Below, piece after piece: positions 9,742 to 17,391 of a DNA stretch of 64,000 bases. The stretch is from positions 20,862 to 84,861 of the forward strand of contig JAEDIW010000004.1 in NCBI GenBank assembly GCA_016296655.1. Reading direction: 5' to 3'. The stretch is from Treponema sp. Its GTDB lineage: Bacteria > Spirochaetota > Spirochaetia > Treponematales > Treponemataceae. Each line of letters starts with the position of its first letter. Position 1 is the stretch's first letter. Below the pieces are notes generated by a model. It ran no database searches and was not told where the DNA came from. It saw only the letters and a program-made list of their open reading frames with translations. Both the position numbers and the translations under genes were made by a program.

Positions 9742-10131
9742 TTACAGTTTTTCAATCAGAACAAAGGCGGTTGCATATTCTTTTTCATGGCTGAGGCTTA
9801 CAAAAATATTTGCCTCTCCGCAGCGTTTCTGAAAAAGTTCAAGAGCTCCGTTTCTTAATTCAATGGATGGCTTGCCTTCAGAATTCTTTGTAACAAACAC
9901 ATCTTTTAAGTCAAATCCCCATATTCCTGTTCCCAAAGCCTTGGAAAAGGCTTCCTTGGCAGCAAAACGAACGGCATAATGCTGGCATAAAGCATTTTCA
10001 TGCCGGCTTTCGACAGTTTTAGAGGCAAATTGTTCTTCAGATGCAAAAAAACGATTTAAAATTGAAGGATTTTCTATCCATTTTTTGAATCGCCTTGTTT
10101 CTACAATGTCTGTTCCAATACCAAAAATCAT
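9742..10131 (-). CDS. acpS: Holo-[acyl-carrier-protein] synthase
   Basis: 129 residues, a typical AcpS length. The N terminus MIFGIGTDIVETRRFKKWI carries the Mg-binding aspartate. RFAAKEAFSKALGTG holds the second acidic ligand and CoA-binding lysine, and VSLSHEKEYATAFV is the closing motif. The enzyme moves 4'-phosphopantetheine from CoA to acyl carrier protein for fatty-acid synthesis. It sits about 30 bases downstream of the ybbR-like gene and probably shares its transcript with cdaA. About 190 bases without a recognisable feature separate it from the DUF2225 gene. Confidence 0.96.
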   Translation of the reverse strand: MIFGIGTDIVETRRFKKWIENPSILNRFFASEEQFASKTVESRHENALCQHYAVRFAAKEAFSKALGTGIWGFDLKDVFVTKNSEGKPSIELRNGALELFQKRCGEANIFVSLSHEKEYATAFVLIEKL

Positions 10132-10161
10132 TTTTCACCACTTTTCTGCAGCTTTATCCTG

Positions 10162-11160
10162 CTATTCACCAGCTTCAGCAGGAGGTTCAGTTTCCATGCC
10201 ACTCAGTTCAACTGTAATCATTACTTTTTCAGCAGTTTTTTCCAATATTTTTACACCAGATGGAAGCATATAATTTACTGTAAGTTCGTAATCTCCAGGC
10301 TCTGAAATTTTTGAGCAGTCAGAGAAAATTTTTACAGAATCTTTTTCAGCTTTTTCAATGGCTAGCAAATCACCGCCTAACTTTAAAGAAACATGCTTTA
10401 GACTTTCACTTTCCGGAAGAATTTTTAAGTTTTCTGCAAGACGTTCAAATGACAGCGGAATATTTTCCAAAGTTTTTTCTGCATAGACCGGCTGGACTTC
10501 AACAGTAACAAAAACTTCTCCCTCATTTTCAATTGTAACGAGGGAATTCAGTGAAGAAACCTTGACAGGTGCAGAAAAAGTTTTTGTATGATTTGAAAGC
10601 AAAAGCCGGTTTGTAAGCAGATTTGTGGTCTGTTCAACTGCAGAACGGGCTCCTGTAACTTTCAGCGAAGATGGAATCACGCTATAGGAAACCATTTCAA
10701 AACCGTGCGGAAGTTGTCCTGCAAAAGAAACATTAACATCTTTGTAGGCAAAAGTTTTGTCTTCAATCTGAATATGAATTCTGTCAGGAAAAACCTTGGC
10801 TTCAAACGGGTCTATCAGGTAAATTTCCGGGGAAAATTCCAGAGAAACAGGAATGTCGAATTCTCCGGCTGCCGTATATGAATCCAAATTCAAGACAGCC
10901 TTAATCTCCCGGGAAGAAATTCCTGCAAGATCTTTGGGATTTGCCCGCAAAGTTACGCGTACATGCTTTTGAAAGGAACTTACGGCCATAAACTGTCCGT
11001 TACTCTGCACCGTAACAGGCACTGAAATGGAATTCGTTCCAAGCTGCGAAATATTGTAGAAAAAATAAAGCAGAAAAGCTATTACTATGCAGATTGCCTT
11101 GGCAGTCCAGTTTACAACAAATGCATCAAAAATCTTAGACTTTAGCTGATTCACTTTCAT
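10162..11160 (-). CDS. YbbR-domain protein (CdaR-like regulator of CdaA)
   Basis: 332 residues. A single N-terminal membrane segment (AICIVIAFLLYFFYNIS, residues about 20-38) is followed by an extracytoplasmic region of repeated beta-rich YbbR domains (for example VPVTVQSNGQFMAV and KDVNVSFAGQLPHGFEMVSY). YbbR proteins encoded next to CdaA are known in Firmicutes as CdaR, a membrane partner that modulates diadenylate cyclase. Here the start overlaps the 3' end of cdaA by 26 bases, so the pair is translationally linked. The glmM gene that usually completes the cluster in Firmicutes is absent; acpS follows instead. The regulatory role is inferred from context. Confidence 0.85.
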   Translation of the reverse strand: MKVNQLKSKIFDAFVVNWTAKAICIVIAFLLYFFYNISQLGTNSISVPVTVQSNGQFMAVSSFQKHVRVTLRANPKDLAGISSREIKAVLNLDSYTAAGEFDIPVSLEFSPEIYLIDPFEAKVFPDRIHIQIEDKTFAYKDVNVSFAGQLPHGFEMVSYSVIPSSLKVTGARSAVEQTTNLLTNRLLLSNHTKTFSAPVKVSSLNSLVTIENEGEVFVTVEVQPVYAEKTLENIPLSFERLAENLKILPESESLKHVSLKLGGDLLAIEKAEKDSVKIFSDCSKISEPGDYELTVNYMLPSGVKILEKTAEKVMITVELSGMETEPPAEAGE

Positions 11161-11953
11161 CGATTGTGTCCTCCAGCGTATAATCTTCGGCTTTTATGTC
11201 CAGCAAATCCTCTAGTGTCTGAGTAAGCTCTTCCATTGATAAATCGTAATGCAGCCGGGATTCGTAGGCAAGGCTGATTGCCCCTGACTCTTCTGAAACA
11301 ACGAGGACAACAGCATCCGAAACTTCTGAAATTCCCAGAGCTGCACGATGCCGAGTTCCAAAGGTCTTTTTTATGTCGTACTGTTCACTTAAAGGCAAAA
11401 AACATCCTGCTGACAAAACTTTTCCACCCTGAACAATACAGGCACCGTCATGCATGGTTGTATTAAATGCAAAAATCGTCAGCAGAAGATTTGAAGAAAG
11501 GTCTGCATTCAGCTTTGTACCGTTTTCAATAATGTCATCAAGCCTTGTTCTTCTTAAAAAAACAACGAGCATTCCCCTTTTCAACTTTGAAAGTTGATCA
11601 GCTGCCATAAGGACTGCATCTACGTAAGAATGTTTTGAACGGTTTCTGAAAGAAAACCAGTTGATTTGGCCGATTTTTATAAAGATTTTTCGCAGCTCCG
11701 GCTGGAAAACAATTGCAAAACAAATCAAAAGTCCCTGAGCAAGAATGTTCAAAAGCCATTGAAGTGTAGAAAGCCGGAACAGAAGTGCTGCCACATAGGC
11801 AAAGCCTACAATAATTGCAGAACGGATAATCTGTACGCTGTTTGTTTTCTTTAATATTCCATAAGCCTTGTAAAGCAGAAAGGCAATTATGCCTATGTCA
11901 ATCAAGGGGCGGATAAAATCATATAGTTTTACAAGATTATCAAATGCGTTCAT
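11135..11953 (-). CDS. cdaA: Diadenylate cyclase CdaA
   Basis: 272 residues. Three hydrophobic segments at residues about 10-80 anchor the protein in the membrane. The DAC domain follows with the two signature motifs: DGACIVQGGKVLSAGC (DGA motif) and GTRHRAALG (RHR motif). It condenses two ATP molecules to c-di-AMP, a second messenger controlling osmolyte balance and cell-wall homeostasis. It overlaps the ybbR/cdaR-like gene by 26 bases. About 80 bases separate it from folP upstream, with no strong terminator or promoter seen, so the transcript may begin at dxs or folP. Confidence 0.95.
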   Translation of the reverse strand: MNAFDNLVKLYDFIRPLIDIGIIAFLLYKAYGILKKTNSVQIIRSAIIVGFAYVAALLFRLSTLQWLLNILAQGLLICFAIVFQPELRKIFIKIGQINWFSFRNRSKHSYVDAVLMAADQLSKLKRGMLVVFLRRTRLDDIIENGTKLNADLSSNLLLTIFAFNTTMHDGACIVQGGKVLSAGCFLPLSEQYDIKKTFGTRHRAALGISEVSDAVVLVVSEESGAISLAYESRLHYDLSMEELTQTLEDLLDIKAEDYTLEDTIDESESAKV

Positions 11954-12035
11954 TTTTACTGAATATTTTCCCCTTTTTAAAAAAGCATCATTGCTAAAAC
12001 ACCATGAACACAGGCAGACAAAAAGCTGATTTTTG

Positions 12036-12860
12036 TCAGATTTCTGAGCCTAAAGCCTTCAAAATATTCATAGAATCAACAGCTTCCTTTACGTCATGTA
12101 CACGAATCATAAATGCTCCTGCAAGAACCGCAATGATGTCCGCTGCAAGAGTTCCTGCAAGCCTGTTTTCCACATCCTGCCCTGTAATCTGTCCGATGCA
12201 GGACTTTCTGGAAAGAGCCATAAGCACAGGAAATTTTCCCTGACACAGCCTGCCACAATTTTTTATAAGTGCAATATTTGCCTCAAGATTCTTTCCGAAG
12301 CCGATTCCTGGATCAAGGATTATCCTGTCTTTTCTGATTCCTGACTTCAAGGCAAATTCAACACGGCTGTTCAGATAAGAGTCAACCTCTGCAAATGCAT
12401 CTGAATAAGACGCATTATTCTGCATTATATCTGGATTTCCGCGTTTATGCATCAAAATTACAGGAATTTCTGTTTTCGCTGCAAACGATGCCAGTCGTTC
12501 ATCATCTTCCAGAGCAGAAACATCATTTAAAATGTCAGCACCGCAGTCATAAGCTGCCTGCATAACTTCAAGCTTGCGGGTATCAATTGAAACAGGAATA
12601 TCCGAATTCCTGCGGATTTCCTTGACAAGAGGAACAACCCTTGAAATTTCTTCAGCAGCATCAACATAAGAGGAGCCTGGTCTGGTCGATTCACCGCCAA
12701 TATCCAGCAGGTCGGCTCCCTGTTCAATGAGTTTCATTGCATTTTCAATGCCGCCACGACTTTCATGCCAGAAAGAGTCAGGAGTAGCATTTACAATGCC
12801 CATTACAAATGCAGGTTTTTCAGTTGAAATTGTCCTGTCTTTTAATTTCAGAGTTTTCAT
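12036..12860 (-). CDS. folP: Dihydropteroate synthase
   Basis: 274 residues. The pterin-site motifs are clear: FVMGIVNATPDSFW near residue 18 and DIGGESTRPGSSYV near residue 56. SIDTRKLEVM and IILDPGIGFGK follow, and the domain ends with RVHDVKEAVD. It joins dihydropterin pyrophosphate with p-aminobenzoate in folate synthesis. It starts 11 bases after the dxs stop and is therefore probably co-transcribed with dxs. Confidence 0.96.
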   Translation of the reverse strand: MKTLKLKDRTISTEKPAFVMGIVNATPDSFWHESRGGIENAMKLIEQGADLLDIGGESTRPGSSYVDAAEEISRVVPLVKEIRRNSDIPVSIDTRKLEVMQAAYDCGADILNDVSALEDDERLASFAAKTEIPVILMHKRGNPDIMQNNASYSDAFAEVDSYLNSRVEFALKSGIRKDRIILDPGIGFGKNLEANIALIKNCGRLCQGKFPVLMALSRKSCIGQITGQDVENRLAGTLAADIIAVLAGAFMIRVHDVKEAVDSMNILKALGSEI

Positions 12861-12871
12861 TTCAAATCAGT

Positions 12872-14767
12872 TTAAACAAGTGTCAGAACTTCTGCAACTA
12901 AATCTTCAGTTGACAGTCCGCAGTCTGCGCAAATTTCGCTGCGAGAACCCTGGGGAATGAACCTGTCAGGAAAAGCCATAAGCCTTACGTTTTTTATGCC
13001 TTTGAGCAAAAGTGCATTTTCTATTGTCTCTCCTATTCCTCCGTTTTCTGCACCATCTTCACTAATCAGGACAGCAGAATATTTTCCAGCAAGTTCTGCA
13101 AAAGACTGCATATCAAACGGCTTTACAAAGCGTATTACATAGATGTCTGCTTCAATTCCTTTAAGCAGCAGAGAACGGGCAGCAGTAATATTTTCTGCAT
13201 AAAAACCGCCTGTACAGGCAAGAAGCACTTTTTTTTCTGAAACAGCATTTTCGGCAGGCGCAAGAGAAGGCGCAAATTCTACGCATGGAATGAAAACTCC
13301 TTTAGCAGAAACTACAGGAACAGAAAAATCAATGTTTTCAGACGGGCATGAGCCTTTAGGATAGCGGATTACGACAGGTCCCCTACATTCTTCAATAGCC
13401 CAGGTCAAACAATGCTCTAAATCTTTTGCAGAAAAAGGCGCAAGAATTGTAAGGTTTGGAACAGTTTTCATAAGTGCAATATCAAACATTCCCTGATGAG
13501 TTTCCCCATCCTGAGGAACAGGACCTGCACGGTCAAAGACCAGCACTACATGAAGATTCTGCAAAGCAACGTCATGTATTATCTGATCAACTGCCCGCTG
13601 CATAAAAGTTGAATAAATGCACACAACTGGAATCATGCCACCGGCTGCAAGTCCAGCCCCAAAAGTAACGGCATGCTGTTCTGCAATACCGACATCAAAA
13701 AAGCGTTCCGGAAATTTTCTAGAAAAAGGTTCAAGCCCCGTGCCAGAAGTCATTGCCGCTGTAATGGCAGCAATTTCCTTATGCTTTTCAGCAAGTTTTA
13801 CAAGAGATGAACCAAAAGCCTGAGTAAAACTGACCTTATCAGCTTTTTCAACAGTTCCATCCGTAACACAGAACGGTCCTATTCCATGAAATTTTGCAGG
13901 ATCATTTTCTGCAAGGGCAAATCCTTTGCCTTTTCTGGTAACTACATGTACAACTACAGGCCTGGAAAGTTTCTTTACATGATGAAAAACTTTTTCAAGT
14001 TCATTTATGTCATGCCCGTCAAGCGGACCTACGTATTCAAAACCTAAATCAACAAAAAGATTATTTGTAAGAAAAAGCCCCTTTATACCGCGCTTAAAGC
14101 GAAAAATAAACTTTTCAAGATGTTTGTTAAAATACGGAATTTTATCAACAAAATGGTCAACGGTGTGCCTGAAAGTCTGATACGAAGATGTCATGGTAAG
14201 CCGGCTCAGATATCTTGAAAGAGAACCTGTATTTTTTCCTATAGACATCTGATTGTCATTCAGAACAACTATAAGATTTTTGGCAAGCTGCCCTGCATGA
14301 GAAAGAGCTTCAAGAGCCATACCGCCTGTCAATGCGCCATCACCTATAACAGCAACAGCTTTACCAGTTCTGCCTGTGTACTCCCATGCAGTCAGAAGCC
14401 CCAGTGCTGATGAAATTGAAGTAGAAGAATGACCGTTATCAAAAAAATCATGGGGACTTTCTTTTTTCTTGGTAAAACCTGAAAGACCTCCATGCTGGCG
14501 AAGAGTGGAAAACTGCTCATATCGTCCTGTAAGAAGCTTGTGGGCATAGCACTGATGACTGACATCCCATACAATTGCATCTTGAGGACTGCTGAATGAA
14601 CGGTGAAGTGCCACAGACAATTCAACTGCACCAAGATTGCTCGCAAGATGACCTCCATTCTTGCCAACTGCATCAATAATTACTTTTCTGATTTCATCAG
14701 CTAAAATGGTCAGCTGCCCGTTCGTGAGTTTTTTGACATCATCTGGTGAATGTATTTCTGCAAGCAA
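12872..14767 (-). CDS. dxs: 1-deoxy-D-xylulose-5-phosphate synthase
   Basis: 631 residues. The thiamine-diphosphate motif is GDGALTGGMALEALSHAG followed by LNDNQMSI. The first-domain motif is ASNLGAVELSVALHRSF and the C-terminal transketolase region includes HQGMFDIALM. It condenses pyruvate and glyceraldehyde-3-phosphate in the first step of the MEP isoprenoid pathway. The best start is TTG at 14767, which has an AAGGAG site about 11 bases upstream. An ATG closer to that site is out of frame. The gene begins just after the terminator that ends the small ribosomal-protein gene. Confidence 0.96.
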   Translation of the reverse strand: MLAEIHSPDDVKKLTNGQLTILADEIRKVIIDAVGKNGGHLASNLGAVELSVALHRSFSSPQDAIVWDVSHQCYAHKLLTGRYEQFSTLRQHGGLSGFTKKKESPHDFFDNGHSSTSISSALGLLTAWEYTGRTGKAVAVIGDGALTGGMALEALSHAGQLAKNLIVVLNDNQMSIGKNTGSLSRYLSRLTMTSSYQTFRHTVDHFVDKIPYFNKHLEKFIFRFKRGIKGLFLTNNLFVDLGFEYVGPLDGHDINELEKVFHHVKKLSRPVVVHVVTRKGKGFALAENDPAKFHGIGPFCVTDGTVEKADKVSFTQAFGSSLVKLAEKHKEIAAITAAMTSGTGLEPFSRKFPERFFDVGIAEQHAVTFGAGLAAGGMIPVVCIYSTFMQRAVDQIIHDVALQNLHVVLVFDRAGPVPQDGETHQGMFDIALMKTVPNLTILAPFSAKDLEHCLTWAIEECRGPVVIRYPKGSCPSENIDFSVPVVSAKGVFIPCVEFAPSLAPAENAVSEKKVLLACTGGFYAENITAARSLLLKGIEADIYVIRFVKPFDMQSFAELAGKYSAVLISEDGAENGGIGETIENALLLKGIKNVRLMAFPDRFIPQGSRSEICADCGLSTEDLVAEVLTLV

Positions 14768-14789
14768 CTTAAAGACATCTCCTTTCGTA

Positions 14790-14828
14790 AAAAAAAGACC
14801 GCGTTAGTTTTGCAACTTCGCGGTCTTT
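14790..14828 (-). terminator. Rho-independent terminator after the bS22-like gene
   Basis: A perfect inverted repeat, AAAGACCGCG with CGCGGTCTTT, encloses a 15-base loop. On the minus strand it is followed by a run of Ts. It lies between the small ribosomal-protein gene and dxs, both on the minus strand, so it should separate their transcripts. Confidence 0.85.
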
Positions 14829-14852
14829 CAGTTTGCATAACAATAACAACTG

Positions 14853-14939
14853 TTATTTCTTATGCCGATTTCTTCTAAGCATCTTCTTTCGCTTATGTGT
14901 CGCCATCTTCTGGCGCTTTCTTTTCTTACCACAAGGCAC
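14853..14939 (-). CDS. bS22 / AURKAIP1-COX24 domain ribosomal protein (28 aa)
   Basis: A tiny frame with a GTG start, too short for ordinary gene callers. It reads as 28 residues beginning MPCGKKRKRQKMATHKRK and ending LRRNRHKK. The pattern KRKR-x-KMATHKRKK-x-LRRNRHKK matches the short basic proteins annotated as AURKAIP1/COX24-domain proteins, relatives of mitochondrial mS38 and of bS22 in Bacteroidetes and actinobacterial ribosomes. An AAGGAG site sits 7 bases before the GTG and a strong terminator follows the stop, so the gene looks real and monocistronic. It lies between miaA and dxs. Binding to the small-subunit rRNA is inferred from the family. Confidence 0.85.
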   Translation of the reverse strand: MPCGKKRKRQKMATHKRKKMLRRNRHKK

Positions 14940-14988
14940 AATGGCACTCCTTCGTTCTATGATAAAAACTTTGCTTATTATGTTGATT

Positions 14989-16005
14989 TTATGATTTTAC
15001 GTCAAGTATCACAGCAAGAAAATCCGAAATTTTTTGCAAAATTGTTGCCGGCACAGATTCTCCTGAAGTCAGCGGACAAAAAGATGCACCTGGAATGTTT
15101 TTCATGAGGGTACACTGCTTTTTTGCATAATGCCGGGTATTTTTTTTGACCAGCTCCTTGATTTTTTCAAGTTTTTCAAGTGTCTGTGGCTGTGAGATTT
15201 CTCCAATACCATGTGGGAAATATTCAAAAAATTCACGGTAGCCTATGGCAGCCATTCCAGGACTGAGTAAAGAATAGCCTTGCCTGACTAAACTGTCAAA
15301 TTCATGAGGAAGCCCGAAACTGAACATCTGCTCAACCCGCTGATTTATTCTTGAATAAAGCTCCTGCCGGCCTCTGCCCAAAATAAGTGTACAAAAATTA
15401 TATTGAGTACGCAAAGTCTGCGGTACTGCAAAAGAAGAAAGAGGCCGCCCCGTACATTCAAAAACTTCAAGGGCCCTGCTGATTCTGCAGACATCTGACG
15501 ACGAAATTCTTGAGGCAGTCTTCATGTCAATTTTGCAAAGTTCAGCATAAAGGACATCAAGTCCTTCACTTTCAATGCGTTTTGCAATTGCGCTCCTGAT
15601 TTCTGCATTGCCGGGCGGCGTAGGCGGAAGCCCCATAAGAAAAGCCTTTATGTAAAAGCCTGTTCCGCCGGCAACTACAGGAATTTTTCCCCTGGACCAG
15701 ATGGAGCGGCAGGCCTCATCTGCATATTCAACAAATTTCTGTGCAGAAAACTGGCAGTCCGGCGTATACAGATTTATTAAATGATGAGGGAGTTCTTCAA
15801 GAAGTTCTGCATCAGGCTTGGCAGTTCCAATATCCATGCCCTTATATACCTGCATGGAATCTGCGCTGATTATTTCTGCACACCCTTTAAAAAAATAAGG
15901 ACTGCCTGCTGCAAATAATTTTTTGAGCAAGGCAGTCTTTCCTGATGCAGTTGGAGCAAAAATTACCAGTACTGGAATTTTTTGCATGCTGCTACTGTTT
16001 TTCAA
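14989..16005 (-). CDS. miaA: tRNA dimethylallyltransferase MiaA
   Basis: 338 residues. The nucleotide-binding loop reads FAPTASGKTALL, with alanine where the family nearly always has the first glycine of Walker A. Further motifs are ISADSMQVYKGMDIGTAKP, the DMAPP/tRNA-binding region, and VVAGGTGFYIKAFLMGL. MiaA adds an isopentenyl group to A37 of tRNAs reading UNN codons. The gene overlaps the 3' end of rpoZ by 14 bases, so both belong to one transcript from the promoter upstream of rpoZ. Confidence 0.95.
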   Translation of the reverse strand: MKNSSSMQKIPVLVIFAPTASGKTALLKKLFAAGSPYFFKGCAEIISADSMQVYKGMDIGTAKPDAELLEELPHHLINLYTPDCQFSAQKFVEYADEACRSIWSRGKIPVVAGGTGFYIKAFLMGLPPTPPGNAEIRSAIAKRIESEGLDVLYAELCKIDMKTASRISSSDVCRISRALEVFECTGRPLSSFAVPQTLRTQYNFCTLILGRGRQELYSRINQRVEQMFSFGLPHEFDSLVRQGYSLLSPGMAAIGYREFFEYFPHGIGEISQPQTLEKLEKIKELVKKNTRHYAKKQCTLMKNIPGASFCPLTSGESVPATILQKISDFLAVILDVKS

Positions 16006-16186
16006 TACGATATGTTACTTTCTTTGAAAAAAGCTGCTGTGCGGCTAAAGACACAACCTTGCCTTCATTTTCTTCAATCAACGGGTCTTTAATGCGAAGC
16101 ATCTGATATGCACGGCGGTTTGCAGCTACCGTAACTTCGTAAATGTTATCTGAAAATTTAACAAGTTCTTGTAATGGAAAAAGCAT
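15992..16186 (-). CDS. rpoZ: RNA polymerase omega subunit
   Basis: 64 residues, the size of a short omega. The segment DNIYEVTVAANRRAYQMLR is the conserved helix that clamps the beta' tail, and VVSLAAQQLFSKKVTYRIEK resembles the C-terminal part of spirochaetal omega proteins. The start at 16186 has AGAGG a few bases upstream and a strong sigma-70 promoter 17-45 bases upstream. It overlaps miaA by 14 bases. The assignment rests on short motifs; a different small helical protein cannot be fully excluded. Confidence 0.75.
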   Translation of the reverse strand: MLFPLQELVKFSDNIYEVTVAANRRAYQMLRIKDPLIEENEGKVVSLAAQQLFSKKVTYRIEKQ

Positions 16187-16202
16187 AAATACCTCTGCAA
16201 AT

Positions 16203-16231
16203 AATATACAAAAATACAGAAACTATGTCAA
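16203..16231 (-). promoter_or_regulatory. Sigma-70 type promoter of rpoZ-miaA
   Basis: On the minus strand TTGACA (16231-16226) and TATATT (16208-16203) are separated by exactly 17 bases, with rpoZ starting 17 bases beyond the -10 box. Confidence 0.8.
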
Positions 16232-16278
16232 ATGTGGTATACTGGCAAAACAGGCAATGTATTGTCATTTCAGATTTA

Positions 16279-16350
16279 TTGTGCTGCGAAGTTCGCAAAG
16301 CGAGGTGGCTGGAGCGAAAGCGAAATGCTGGACAGCTTGTTTTTTTCTGG
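16279..16350 (-). repeat. Remnant of the hairpin-string repeat (copy C)
   Basis: Read on the minus strand, this piece parallels positions 25337-25392 of the large element: both carry the order CCAGCATT, CGCT, CTCCAGCC, CTCGCT and CTTCGCAGCAC. Identity is roughly 80% by eye. Only the second part of the element is left here. It lies in the rpoZ-recO divergent region and points away from the start of recO, the same polarity as the other two copies relative to trmB and flgN. Confidence 0.7.
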
Positions 16351-16422
16351 TTTAAAAGGCAAAAAGCCGCCCTAAAAAAAATAAAACTGTAAAAACAGTG
16401 CCTTTTTATGTATAATCTGAAT

Positions 16423-17391
16423 ATGCAACGCAATTTCATTACAGATGCACTGGTACTGTCGGTGTCGCCTGCGGGAGAAAACAACCGAAGTGTCTGCATA
16501 CTTTCTGCTGACAGGGGAATTTTATGGGGAATTTTGTATGGAGGCCCCAAAAGTAAGATGAGAAGCCTGGTTTCGCCTTTCAACAGAGGAAAAATGTATC
16601 TTTACCACGATGCTGTAAAAAAAACTGTAAAAATAACAGATTTTGATGTTGAAAAATTTCATTATTCATTCCGGGAAAGTCTATTTAAATCATGGGCTGC
16701 TTCTCTTGCCTGCGAACTTGTAATAAAAACAAAGGCTGCCGGAAGCCCTGAAGAATGTTGGAATCTTGCTAACGGTTTTCTTGACGGTCTGGATCTTTGT
16801 AATGAAAAAGCTGGAAAACTTGGGCTTATCCGGTTTTTATGGCGGTATCTTGGACTTCTTGGCGTTCAACCTGATACAGATGCATGTCCTGACTGCCAGC
16901 AAAAATTTCTGGTAAAAAGTAATGAGGCAAATGCCAAAGTTGAATCTGTTGAAAATGCCGCAGCTGCAGTGGAAAACAAACAGGGAAATAAGAAAACTAT
17001 GCAAAATGTTTTTCCTGTTATTTGTGGAAAAAAAGATGATAAAGGTATATCATTGGAATGTTCAACAATAAATACAGCGGATATACTGAAGCATACAGGG
17101 GAAGATTCTGAGCCTGAATGCGTTGCAGTGTTCAGCCTAAAAGATGCAGCTTTTCACTGTGCAGACTGCGCAGCGGTAAATCCTGCATGCAAAGGTTCTT
17201 TCCGGCTGCCTGCAGGCTCTCAGACATTGCATTATTTTTCTGCAATTTCTGAAAAAAGTCCCGGTGAAGTCCGTGCCATCAAAATAAGTGGCAGAGCTGT
17301 CAGCGAAATGAAGCAGATTGTATTTTATCTGATTGAACTTGCCGTAGGGCAAAAATTGAAAACAATAGAATCAGGATTTGGAATATTATGA
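16423..17391 (+). CDS. recO: DNA repair protein RecO
   Basis: About 322 residues. The N-terminal OB-fold is visible in DALVLSVSPAGENNRSVCIL and GILWGILYGGPKSKMRSLVS. The zinc-type cysteines appear as CPDC near residue 157 and CADC near residue 247. RecO loads RecA onto single-stranded DNA with RecR. The family is usually about 240-250 residues; the excess here is an insertion of about 80 residues between the two cysteine pairs. The start is uncertain: an ATG at 16408 lies in frame, but a TATAAT sequence at 16411-16416 overlaps it and could be a -10 box. The stop overlaps the next gene in ATGA fashion. Confidence 0.88.
   Translation: MQRNFITDALVLSVSPAGENNRSVCILSADRGILWGILYGGPKSKMRSLVSPFNRGKMYLYHDAVKKTVKITDFDVEKFHYSFRESLFKSWAASLACELVIKTKAAGSPEECWNLANGFLDGLDLCNEKAGKLGLIRFLWRYLGLLGVQPDTDACPDCQQKFLVKSNEANAKVESVENAAAAVENKQGNKKTMQNVFPVICGKKDDKGISLECSTINTADILKHTGEDSEPECVAVFSLKDAAFHCADCAAVNPACKGSFRLPAGSQTLHYFSAISEKSPGEVRAIKISGRAVSEMKQIVFYLIELAVGQKLKTIESGFGIL

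Noticed and set aside
16158..16583. Minus-strand frame of 141 codons between rpoZ and recO
   Set aside because: It covers the rpoZ promoter, a repeat remnant and the recO 5' end antisense; no family-like segment.
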